Assembly: GCA_030603485.1 (NCBI GenBank) | Contig: JAUVXS010000045.1 | Location: 1 to 11,615 of the forward strand | Direction of reading: 5' to 3' | Source of the DNA: Dehalococcoidia bacterium | Lineage (GTDB): Bacteria; Chloroflexota; Dehalococcoidia; GIF9; AB-539-J10 | Length of the DNA stretch: 11,615 nt | Made by a program: the position numbers and the translations under genes | In this document: positions 1 through 7,409 of the stretch, piece by piece | How the letters are laid out: each line of letters begins with the position of its first letter | Numbering within the stretch: position 1 is the first letter of the stretch | The notes under the pieces: model-generated | The model's input: the letters and a program-made list of their open reading frames with translations, nothing else | Told to the model about the DNA's origin: nothing | The model's database searches: none

Positions 1-804
1 TTGCTGGAAAGCATCGGGCACAACGACGGGGCATATCTCAGCACACTTGTCACAGGAATTGCATAACGTCTCATCCACATAGCGGGCTTTTTTTCGTACA
101 AGCACTTTGAAGTTGCCAACATAGCCAGATATATTCTCTACTTCGCTACAAGTCATGAGCGTTATGAGAGGATGACGTCCCACATCCATCATCTTGGGCC
201 CCAACACACATATCGAGCAATCCATAGTAGGAAAAGTTTTATCCAACTGAGCCATAATGCCCCCGATGGATGGTTGTCTCTCCACCAAATAGACACGATG
301 GCCAGCGTCAGCCATGTCCAGAGCCGCCTGGATACCAGCTACTCCTCCACCTATAACGAGGGCAGCATCGGTGATTGGTATCTTTATATCTTCCTGCGGT
401 TGAAGGAGTCGTGCTCTGGCCACAGCTATCTTAACGATATCTTTGGCTTTTTCGGTGGCTGCTGCCCTATCATGTAGGTGCACCCAGCTACACTGTTCCC
501 TGATACTAGCCATCTCCAGGAGATAGGGATTAAGCCCGGTTTCGGCAACGCAGTTGCGGAAGGTTGGCTCGTGCATCCTGGGAGTGCAAGAAGCTACCAC
601 CACGCGGTTAAGATTATGCTCGCGAATGTATGTCTTTATCTCTTCCTGACCCGGATCGGCGCAGGTGTATTTGTTTATAACTGAGACCACGACATCTGGA
701 AGCTCTTCCGCTGCTTTCCTCACTTCCTCGCAATCGACAGAGCCTGCTATATTGAGCCCGCACTCACAAACGAAAACGCCTATCCTGAGTTCTTTTTGTG
801 CCAA
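1..804 (-). CDS. hdrA: HdrA-like CoB-CoM heterodisulfide reductase subunit A, 3' part missing (runs off left edge)
   Basis: This is the N-terminal 268 residues of an HdrA-type FAD/iron-sulfur protein; the rest lies beyond base 1. The start is a TTG at 804-802 that directly abuts the TAG of the upstream gene. It is supported by a near-perfect Shine-Dalgarno AGGAGGTGA at 818-810. The N-terminal HdrA domain shows VCECGLN (Cys13, Cys15), Cys48, ASCTPRMHEPTF (71-82) and IREQCSWVH (101-109). A canonical FAD dinucleotide motif GGGVAG follows at 152-157. Next comes the HdrA hallmark stretch GGIMAQLDKTFPTMDCSIC (181-199), then HPLITL and an inserted ferredoxin motif CxxCxxCxxxCP (Cys248, 251, 254, 258). 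In known HdrABC-Mvh complexes, HdrA carries the FAD that bifurcates electrons. Unlike the fusion protein encoded at 2449-5982, the flavin motifs here look intact, so this is the better candidate for the catalytic HdrA. Bacteria usually lack coenzymes M and B, so the physiological acceptor is unknown. Confidence 0.93.
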   Translation of the reverse strand, partial: MAQKELRIGVFVCECGLNIAGSVDCEEVRKAAEELPDVVVSVINKYTCADPGQEEIKTYIREHNLNRVVVASCTPRMHEPTFRNCVAETGLNPYLLEMASIREQCSWVHLHDRAAATEKAKDIVKIAVARARLLQPQEDIKIPITDAALVIGGGVAGIQAALDMADAGHRVYLVERQPSIGGIMAQLDKTFPTMDCSICVLGPKMMDVGRHPLITLMTCSEVENISGYVGNFKVLVRKKARYVDETLCNSCDKCAEICPVVVPDAFQQ

Positions 805-1959
805 CTAGCTCACCTCCTGTGGCAGCAGCGACCGAGCCGCGAGATCGCATATATCCTGAATTTCAATCTGGCATACATCATTGCTCTCTGCATTCTTCTG
901 GGCACACTTGAGATGTATCTGGCATTTAGGGCAGGCAGTAATCAATATATCAGCTCCGGTAGCTCCTGCTTGCGCCAGGCGTTCTTTCTGTATTTGCGCA
1001 TTTACTGTGCCACAGTGTGCCCAGGGGCTTGCGCCGCAGCACAATGACTTCTCCCGGTTGTCACTAATTTCCGCCACCTCTATACCTTCCATCGAAGCCA
1101 GGATGGAACGCGGCTGGTCAAATATCCTTGAGTACCTTCCCAGTGTACATGGATCGTGATAGGTTACCTTCTGCTCAAGCTTCCCCAAAGTCAATTCACC
1201 AGTCTCAATAACCTGGGCTATTATCTCAGTTATGTGCACAACGGTAATATCCCAATCCTCCAGGAATTTGGGGTAGTCTATCTTGAGAGTGTAGTAACAT
1301 TCAGGACAGCTGGTGATAATGTTCTTTATGCCTCGTTTGCCAAACTCATGTATATTAGCTCGAGCCAGGGTCAGGAATCCGTCTATGTCCCCTGTCAACA
1401 GCAAATCGCGTCCACAGCAACGTTCGTTAGGGATAAGTGTAAAGGGTATCTGAGCGTGGTTTAACAATCTTAGTGCTCCCCTGGTGCCTTCAATTGTACT
1501 AACCCCCAAATCACTGAACAGGACATCAAAATAGGGGGCACAACCTACAAAGAAGGCCGTATCACTCTGCTTAGCTATCTTGATATCCTCCGGAAGCCAG
1601 TTCAGTCTATCCTGCCGGGTTTCCCTGTGGGCCATTATGTGCATAATTGTTTGAGGTGCTCCACCATGGCTGTATTTGATTTCAGCGCCCTCTTCCAATG
1701 CCTTGTATCTCAAGAACCTGATAAAATCGGTGAATTTTACATTATAGTTGCATCGCTCCATACACATATTACAACTGATGCAGGACCATATTGTATCGCT
1801 GACAGGGCTACGACCATTCAGTCTCAGCACCTCCTGTACTATACGGCGGGGATTGAACTCTGCATCGTAACGAGTCACAGGACAAACCACGGTGCATTTA
1901 CCACAATCCAGGCAGAGTCGCACCCCGGTATCGCTTATGACGCTTTGTAGATCGAACAC
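805..1959 (-). CDS. HdrD-like (fused HdrC-HdrB) iron-sulfur reductase subunit
   Basis: This 384-residue protein starts at GTG (1959-1957), with AAAGGTGG about 11 bases upstream. Its N-terminal HdrC-like part has two [4Fe-4S] motifs: Cys16, 19, 22, 26 followed by Pro, and Cys60, 63, 66, 70. The C-terminal HdrB-like part has two complete CCG domains: Cys140...Cys181-Cys182...Cys218-x2-Cys221, and Cys271...Cys307-Cys308...Cys343-x2-Cys346. Spacing (35 residues between the CC pair and CxxC in the first) fits the CCG family. In HdrB the CCG cysteines hold the unusual clusters that cleave a disulfide. HdrC at the N-terminus fused to HdrB at the C-terminus is the arrangement of methanogen HdrD. No membrane segment is visible, so a soluble complex with the adjacent HdrA and MvhD-like proteins is likely. 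It could also be annotated as a generic (Fe-S)-binding protein of the GlpC/HdrD group; the substrate cannot be inferred. Confidence 0.9.
   Translation of the reverse strand: MFDLQSVISDTGVRLCLDCGKCTVVCPVTRYDAEFNPRRIVQEVLRLNGRSPVSDTIWSCISCNMCMERCNYNVKFTDFIRFLRYKALEEGAEIKYSHGGAPQTIMHIMAHRETRQDRLNWLPEDIKIAKQSDTAFFVGCAPYFDVLFSDLGVSTIEGTRGALRLLNHAQIPFTLIPNERCCGRDLLLTGDIDGFLTLARANIHEFGKRGIKNIITSCPECYYTLKIDYPKFLEDWDITVVHITEIIAQVIETGELTLGKLEQKVTYHDPCTLGRYSRIFDQPRSILASMEGIEVAEISDNREKSLCCGASPWAHCGTVNAQIQKERLAQAGATGADILITACPKCQIHLKCAQKNAESNDVCQIEIQDICDLAARSLLPQEVS
810..818 (-). promoter_or_regulatory. Strong ribosome binding site deciding the TTG start of hdrA
   Basis: The minus strand reads AGGAGGTGA, with eight bases between AGGAGG and the TTG at 804-802. 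The site lies inside the last codons of the upstream HdrD-like gene. It is what supports a TTG start immediately after the upstream TAG, and it suggests coupled translation of the two proteins. Confidence 0.8.
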
Positions 1960-1990
1960 CTAAGTATTATCCACCTTTCTCAATAGCGAG

Positions 1991-2449
1991 TTACTGCTGT
2001 GATAGAACTGCAATATCCTGGGCTGGCTCGGGATCTGTAATTTTAGCACGCCTGGAAGCTGATAATCGCTCAATTTCTACAATGAAGTTCTTTACTTGCA
2101 TAACAAATTCCTGGCCACTAAATGCAGGAAGTTGAACTAGAACCAGCCTATCTTGGCGCATTCCTAAAATCTTCAAGATGCTACGGGCCTTTTCATGTTC
2201 GTTGATGATATATTCACCATTAACGCCGAAGAGGCATCTACCCGACTCGCAGCCGAGCAGCATCACTCCATCTGCCCCAAATTCGAAAGCCTTGAGTATC
2301 AGGCCTGCGTGTATCCTGGAGAGACAGCTTACCCTGACCACCTTTACTGATGCGGGATAGCCAACTCCCAGGTTAGCTGTTGCCTCAATACAACTCCAGC
2401 CATCCCAGTTGCAGGCAAAAACCAGTATTTCAATATACGGTGTGGCCAT
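1991..2449 (-). CDS. MvhD/FrhD-family hydrogenase iron-sulfur subunit, variant motif
   Basis: This 152-residue protein belongs to the MvhD family, which carries electrons from an external donor into HdrA. Recognisable family segments are FACNWDGWSC (11-20), YPASVKVVRVSCLSR (31-45), LKAFEFGADGVMLLGCESGRC (52-72, interrupted only by family-typical residues) and the helical C-terminal half. Potential cluster ligands are Cys13, Cys20, Cys42, Cys67 and Cys72. Classical MvhD has CNWCxYxGAD at the first site; here the second cysteine is shifted to CNWDGWSC. A sub-family with this spelling probably exists, but I cannot confirm that here. The ATG at 2449-2447 overlaps the TAA of the upstream fusion gene by one base (TAATG), a sign of translational coupling. 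No [NiFe] hydrogenase gene is present in the window, so the electron donor is probably the upstream NAD(P)H or ferredoxin module rather than H2. Confidence 0.9.
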   Translation of the reverse strand: MATPYIEILVFACNWDGWSCIEATANLGVGYPASVKVVRVSCLSRIHAGLILKAFEFGADGVMLLGCESGRCLFGVNGEYIINEHEKARSILKILGMRQDRLVLVQLPAFSGQEFVMQVKNFIVEIERLSASRRAKITDPEPAQDIAVLSQQ

Positions 2450-5400
2450 TAGACTCCACTTAATACTTCGCCTCGATGAAGCATAGATTGCAAAGTATGA
2501 ACTAGCTGTTTATCACTTTCGAGTGGTTGCGTTATAGCACCTGCAGGGCAACGGGCGACGCATGCTCCACATCCAAAGCACAGGATATTATTGAGGTAAG
2601 CATATACGGTCCCATTTCCGTTCTCTTTCATCTCTATGTAGGGACATATATCAGCACAATCACCACAGCCGCGGCATAATTTTTTGTCTATGATTGCCGC
2701 GGTAGCTCGAGGGCTTATGCTTGCGCGTTCCAGGTAGGTCGAGACCCGGGCTGCAATAGCCAATCCGTGTGCACTCTGGTCCTCTGGCGATTTGGCGTCG
2801 CCAGGTAGTACCGGAAATAGTCCACTTCTCTCCCCAATGGTGATTTCCCGAATAATGTCAGCGCTTTCACTGGTGAAACAACTTGAGTTGCCTATTCGAG
2901 CAATAATGCGCCCTAGAAGCCCGCTGCTGGAACTCGGGTTGAGCGGAGAGGGTCTTTTGCTTAGCTCCCCGATATCCACTATTACTGCACCAGCAGGCAC
3001 ACGGTCAACTTGTGAGCCATATTCCAACACAACTTCGTAGTTCCCTGGCGAGCCCTGGAGTTCCAGACTATCAGGCCAAGGCTTAACTGTTATACCCTCG
3101 TCTTGGAGTTGCTCAATCGTAAACAGGGTTGCTTCATTATACTCACGTTGCCCTTGCTTTGCTCTCTGTTTGGTTACGAGATCAACTTGGTAGCCTTGGG
3201 ATGCCAAAACCCTTGCTGTCGTAGCACTGACAAGCCCTTCACCGATAATTACGGCGGTTGGTAAGATAGACTTCTTGTCGATAGTCGTTGGTGGAGCTAC
3301 CCTGACGCGCTCAACTCCCGCTGAAATTATCTGCACTGCTTTTCTTGTAGCGCTCTTAGGAGTATCCCTGTGTACCCAGGCACACTGTTCTCTAATGTTG
3401 ACAAACTCCACAATAGTATCGAGGGGCAAGACAAGATATTGGTCCAAATATTGTTGGCACATCCTTCGCCTATCAGTGCAGCTGTAGCATACCTGCTCTG
3501 AATTACAGCATCTACAGGCTGCAATTACCACCCGATCCAGCTGCAATTCAGCCACTTGGTTAGATATTTGCTCAGCTCCTGATTCAGTGCAAGCCTGGGC
3601 TATCTCTCGGATGGCGGTTACTCCAGGAATGCGTAGCAACTTCTTAGTTACCGTTTTGAAATCGATAATCGAGTTGATACTACTGCCGCAGCGGCATAGA
3701 ATCACGCCTATACGCTTCGTTTCGATTCTAGTTTCCTCGAGGATATGATTAGGACGGTCCAAATTTGTGTGCAATTCGGAGAAGTCTTGGACCTTAATCT
3801 CTTCGGTCTCTTTCGGTTTGAGCTCAACGGTGGTCTTCATTGCCAACGCCATGGCTTTCATGAGCTGGTCAGACAGGTCGCCATTGTTGCTGGGAGGAAC
3901 CAGATAAACACCATCCGTGGTAGTTTCTTGGCTGCCAGAGTCTGCAGGTGCGTGGGTTTCAAAATCAGTGGAAGGACATCTAAGTATAATCTGTGCTCCC
4001 ACCTCGAAATGTCTAATGTCATCGTCATAAAAAACTGCACCCAGTTCGCAGACTCTAGTGCACTCCATGCATTGACTGCATAAGGCGCAATTAAGGCAAC
4101 GCTGAGATTCCCTTCGCGCTACCTCCGCTGATAGCCCGATGGTCGTTTCCTCAAAACTATTCATCCTCCTTCGGAGATGAATGACAGGCATGGGCGCTCG
4201 TTTATAGGGGAATACTTCTGTTGTATCAACATCAATCTCTGCTGTCTCTGGTGGTTCAAGAGTACGCCCTGTCTCAAGGTCTCGTCCCTGCATATATCTA
4301 TCTATGGATTCCGCTGCTCTCAGCCCGGCAGCCATAGCCTCTACAACATTGTTGGGTCCAGTGATACAGTCACCACCGGCAAAGACAGCGGGAATGCTGG
4401 TTTCAAGCGTTAGAGGATTTACCTGAATGACACCAGTATTGTTATCAATTGTTAGGCCTTCTATATCCAGCTGCGATGCATTGGGTGACTGGCCTACGGC
4501 TACTACCACGTGATCGGCATCAATAACGAAGTCTGTGCCTGGTATTGGCTCTGGCCTATGCCACCCGTTTGCCATAATCTCGTCGGTCAGTCTCGTTCGC
4601 TGGCAACGTATTCCAGTAACCTTACCTTCACTCCCCAGGATTTCTACAGGTACGGCGCAATATTCTATCAAGACCCTTTCTTGCAGTGCCTCTTCCACCT
4701 CTTCCTTGGCAGCAGTTATTTCCTCCGGAATAGTCCAGCTGAGCACCTTAATGGTGCCTTCGTTTTTTCTGTTGGCAGCTCTGGCGGAGTCTATGGCACT
4801 ATTTCCATCACCGATAACTAACACATTCAAGCCCACAAAAGTGTCTACCTTCAGGTTCAAAGTCAGCAGTAGGGACATACAATCCACAACCCCCTCAAGT
4901 TCCTCACCGGGTATGTTGAGCTTGTTATTCCGCTGAGCACCTATCGCTAGGAAGAAAGCGCGGTAACCACGCTCTTTGAGGTAAGCAAATGTTACGTCAC
5001 GCCCCACGGTTATTCCTGTCCTTATATCTATGCCTAGGTTTTTGATGGCCTCCATTTCCCTCTCCCGCACCTCTCGGGGGAGCCGAAATCGAGGAATACC
5101 CGTGGCCAACATTCCCCCGATGACTCCATGAGATTCAAACACCGAGGGGGAATACCCCCGTCGTGTAAGTTCCCAGGCGGCAGTTAGCCCCGCAGGGCCG
5201 CTGCCTACTATGGCTATCTTGCCTTCCCGGGACCCGGCTGGAGCCTTAAGGTTGTATCTAATACCTTCCGTAGCATTGTCTGCAACGTAACGATGAAGTG
5301 CTCGTATTGACACCGGGCTGTCAACTTCGTCCCGATTGCATTTATCCTCACAGGGATGTCTACAAACCCGGCCCAATATACCGGCAAGCGGTGTTGCTTC

Positions 5401-5982
5401 GTTGATTAGGTTCAAGGCCTCGTCGGTCTTGCCTTTCGCCAGCAGCGAAATAAATCCTTGAACGTTTATGTCGAGAGGGCATCCCACATTGCACGGAGCA
5501 ACGGCATTCTTATCTATTACAAAAGCTGAGGGGATAGCCTTTGCTCCTAGAAGTGGCATATGGATAGCAGGATGCGTTGTCTTTTGCCCTTTTAACAGCG
5601 ATGTTATGCTCACAGAGCACTCTGCTTGGCAGCGACCGCAGCCGGTGCAGAGGTCCTCGTGTATATAGCGGGGACGCTGAGCTACCCGTATCTTGAAAGT
5701 ATCCCTCTCCCCCTCTATGGCTTCTACTTCGGCGCCAGTATATAGTGTTATCAAAGGATGACTCGCTGCCTGTACCAGCAAGGGGTAGAGGAAACGTAGC
5801 TCCAGGCAAGAATTGTCCGTGACATTGGCGGGTGGGCCGTTCCAGCCTAAGGCCGTGGCGTCCGTGATGACCTTGACCTCAATCCCCATCTGGGCCAAAG
5901 TCAGTGCCGCTTGTAGTGCAGCTACGCTTGTGCCAATGATGGCAACACCTTGAGGCACGGCGCTATTAGGCGTTGTCTTCAT
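2449..5982 (-). CDS. Giant HdrA / GltD(NfnB) / HdrA fusion flavin-iron-sulfur oxidoreductase
   Basis: This 1177-residue protein is counted from the ATG at 5982-5980; the frame extends 10 codons further to a TTG at 6012, whose nearest AAGG is only three bases away. The chosen start overlaps the gamma-subunit gene by 17 nt. Domain order: an HdrA-like Rossmann half with degraded motif GTSVAA (17-22) and a ferredoxin site Cys112, 115, 118, 122; then a complete glutamate-synthase small-subunit/NfnB-like module. That module has Cys164, 168, 207, 211 and 215, FAD motif GSGPAG (260-265), pyridine-nucleotide motif GDGNSAIDSA (391-400) and AGGDCITGPNN from 535. A Cys-rich linker follows (629, 632, 635, 638, 641, 645), then an HdrA N-terminal-like domain (Cys763, 765, 798, a Cys cluster at 823-842, IREQCAWVH). 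Next is a second degraded FAD fold (GEGLVS near 914) and two C-terminal [4Fe-4S] motifs (1103-1113 and 1135-1145). It probably exchanges electrons between NAD(P)H, ferredoxin and the Hdr/MvhD proteins. Ordinary HdrA is far shorter. Confidence 0.9.
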   Translation of the reverse strand: MKTTPNSAVPQGVAIIGTSVAALQAALTLAQMGIEVKVITDATALGWNGPPANVTDNSCLELRFLYPLLVQAASHPLITLYTGAEVEAIEGERDTFKIRVAQRPRYIHEDLCTGCGRCQAECSVSITSLLKGQKTTHPAIHMPLLGAKAIPSAFVIDKNAVAPCNVGCPLDINVQGFISLLAKGKTDEALNLINEATPLAGILGRVCRHPCEDKCNRDEVDSPVSIRALHRYVADNATEGIRYNLKAPAGSREGKIAIVGSGPAGLTAAWELTRRGYSPSVFESHGVIGGMLATGIPRFRLPREVREREMEAIKNLGIDIRTGITVGRDVTFAYLKERGYRAFFLAIGAQRNNKLNIPGEELEGVVDCMSLLLTLNLKVDTFVGLNVLVIGDGNSAIDSARAANRKNEGTIKVLSWTIPEEITAAKEEVEEALQERVLIEYCAVPVEILGSEGKVTGIRCQRTRLTDEIMANGWHRPEPIPGTDFVIDADHVVVAVGQSPNASQLDIEGLTIDNNTGVIQVNPLTLETSIPAVFAGGDCITGPNNVVEAMAAGLRAAESIDRYMQGRDLETGRTLEPPETAEIDVDTTEVFPYKRAPMPVIHLRRRMNSFEETTIGLSAEVARRESQRCLNCALCSQCMECTRVCELGAVFYDDDIRHFEVGAQIILRCPSTDFETHAPADSGSQETTTDGVYLVPPSNNGDLSDQLMKAMALAMKTTVELKPKETEEIKVQDFSELHTNLDRPNHILEETRIETKRIGVILCRCGSSINSIIDFKTVTKKLLRIPGVTAIREIAQACTESGAEQISNQVAELQLDRVVIAACRCCNSEQVCYSCTDRRRMCQQYLDQYLVLPLDTIVEFVNIREQCAWVHRDTPKSATRKAVQIISAGVERVRVAPPTTIDKKSILPTAVIIGEGLVSATTARVLASQGYQVDLVTKQRAKQGQREYNEATLFTIEQLQDEGITVKPWPDSLELQGSPGNYEVVLEYGSQVDRVPAGAVIVDIGELSKRPSPLNPSSSSGLLGRIIARIGNSSCFTSESADIIREITIGERSGLFPVLPGDAKSPEDQSAHGLAIAARVSTYLERASISPRATAAIIDKKLCRGCGDCADICPYIEMKENGNGTVYAYLNNILCFGCGACVARCPAGAITQPLESDKQLVHTLQSMLHRGEVLSGV

Positions 5983-6514
5983 GCTCAACATCATAGTTAT
6001 AGCCAAATTCAAAAGCCTTCATGTTCAAATCTTCCGTCCCTTTAGGGATAGAGTTCAAAATAGAGTCCTTGAGGGCTTCATACGATACTATATCGCTTGT
6101 CGCTGCCAGGAACCCAAGCATGATGATATTAGCCACTACCGGACGTCCCAGCTCCTCAGCCATGCGTCTGGCTGGAATGGATAAATGCTTGGCTTTCTGA
6201 GATGAATCGACCTTCACCAGATCCGAATCGACGATTACTAAGGTATCTGGCGCTGCATTTTTCCCGTACTGATTGTAAGCATCTTGTGACAGGATGATTT
6301 GCACTTGAGGAGTGACCAGATAGGGATACTCTATAATGGCATCGTCAATTACTACCTCGGCACGACAGGAACCACCACGAGACTCAGGTCCATAACTTTG
6401 CGTAAGGGAGGCGGACTTTTTATCATATATTGAAGCAGCTTTGCCTACAATATAGCCAGAAAGCACAATGCCCTGGCCACCAAATCCAGATATACGGATT
6501 TCTTTTCTCTTCAT
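5966..6514 (-). CDS. korC: 2-oxoacid:ferredoxin oxidoreductase gamma subunit (KorC-like)
   Basis: This 182-residue protein is of normal length for the family. The hallmark glycine-rich N-terminus ISGFGGQGIVLSG lies at residues 8-20, followed by QSYGPESRGGSCRAEVV (39-55), both typical of the gamma domain of pyruvate/2-oxoglutarate/2-ketoisovalerate:ferredoxin oxidoreductases. The gamma subunit assembles with alpha and beta and helps form the CoA-binding side of the complex. The start is ATG at 6514-6512 with a weak GAAG four bases upstream. A 52-base gap separates it from the beta gene, the largest gap in the operon. Its 3' end overlaps the start of the giant fusion gene, so the oxidoreductase and Hdr parts are probably translated from one message. 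Confidence 0.93.
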   Translation of the reverse strand: MKRKEIRISGFGGQGIVLSGYIVGKAASIYDKKSASLTQSYGPESRGGSCRAEVVIDDAIIEYPYLVTPQVQIILSQDAYNQYGKNAAPDTLVIVDSDLVKVDSSQKAKHLSIPARRMAEELGRPVVANIIMLGFLAATSDIVSYEALKDSILNSIPKGTEDLNMKAFEFGYNYDVEHEDNA

Positions 6515-6566
6515 TTATCTTCAAACTGGCTTACTAAAGAGATATATTAGACCATCCCATTCTTGA

Positions 6567-7409
6567 CTATACCTGTGCATTTACCTTGCTGGATATATGA
6601 TTTAGCTGATCCTGAAATGTAGGACGTTCGATATCCACAAACGTACCTGCCAGAATTGGGCCATTCAACGTGATGTCTGCCTCTTTAGGGTCAGCACCAT
6701 GTCGAATGATAGTTTTTTCCTGGTAATAGTGCATAGAATCCATTGGCAGCGGCATCTTATTCATGCGACCGTATATGGGGGGACAGGGGGCGATAACATC
6801 TATAAAGCTGAAGCCAGGTTTAATCATAGCTTCAGTAATAGCTCTCTCCAATTCACGCAAATGTAGAACTGTCCATCGAGCTACGTAAGATGCGCCACTG
6901 GCGGATGCCAGGTAGGGCAGGTTGAAGGGAGGTTCAAAATTACCATAGGGAGTGGTGGTAGTCCGAGCTTCAAGAGGGGAAGTAGGACCTACCTGACCCC
7001 CTGTCATGCCATAGTTGAAATTGTTAACACAAATTACAGTCATATCGATATTGCGGCGTGCCGCATGTATCAAGTGATTACCGCCTATAGCTACCAGATC
7101 CCCATCCCCAGAAAATACCACCGCCTTTAGCTCTGGTTTTGCCAGTTTCAAGCCTGTGGCAAATGGAATGGCACGGCCGTGAGTGGTGTGAAAGGAGTCG
7201 AGCTTAACATAGCCAGCTACCCTGCCAGTGCAACCTATTCCTGAAACCAAAGCTATCTTATTGGGGTCTATTTCAGCGCGGTCAATAGCTCTGAGGAAAC
7301 AGCTCACGGCTGGACCAATGCCACAGCCTGAGCACCATATGTGCGGCATTCTGTCTTGTCTCAAATATTTTTCGATGGAATGATTCTTTGCGTTGAGGGT
7401 ATCAGTCAC
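6567..7409 (-). CDS. korB: 2-oxoacid:ferredoxin oxidoreductase beta subunit (KorB-like, thiamine diphosphate binding)
   Basis: This 280-residue protein has the thiamine-diphosphate/Mg signature GDGDLVAIGGNH (101-112) through NNFNYGMTGGQ (129-139). The cysteines that ligate the proximal [4Fe-4S] cluster in this family are visible in WCSGCGIGP (Cys26, Cys29), SGIGCTGR (Cys60) and APCPPIYGR (Cys209). It catalyses oxidative decarboxylation of a 2-oxoacid together with the alpha subunit and passes electrons to ferredoxin. The start is GTG at 7409-7407 and overlaps the TGA of the alpha gene by four bases (GTGA), a classic coupled junction. The closest recognisable group is 2-oxoglutarate:ferredoxin oxidoreductase, but 2-ketoisovalerate or another oxoacid is possible, because specificity cannot be read from these motifs alone. 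Confidence 0.94.
   Translation of the reverse strand: MTDTLNAKNHSIEKYLRQDRMPHIWCSGCGIGPAVSCFLRAIDRAEIDPNKIALVSGIGCTGRVAGYVKLDSFHTTHGRAIPFATGLKLAKPELKAVVFSGDGDLVAIGGNHLIHAARRNIDMTVICVNNFNYGMTGGQVGPTSPLEARTTTTPYGNFEPPFNLPYLASASGASYVARWTVLHLRELERAITEAMIKPGFSFIDVIAPCPPIYGRMNKMPLPMDSMHYYQEKTIIRHGADPKEADITLNGPILAGTFVDIERPTFQDQLNHISSKVNAQV

Noticed and set aside
172..1464. Several plus-strand open frames of 80-105 codons (for example 172-477, 796-1047, 1156-1464)
   Set aside because: They lie opposite the clearly coding hdrA and HdrD-like genes, have no family-like content and no convincing ribosome sites.
4510..4936. Plus-strand frames of 103 and 133 codons
   Set aside because: Antisense to the canonical GltD-like module of the fusion gene; low-complexity Ser/Leu-rich products typical of shadow frames.
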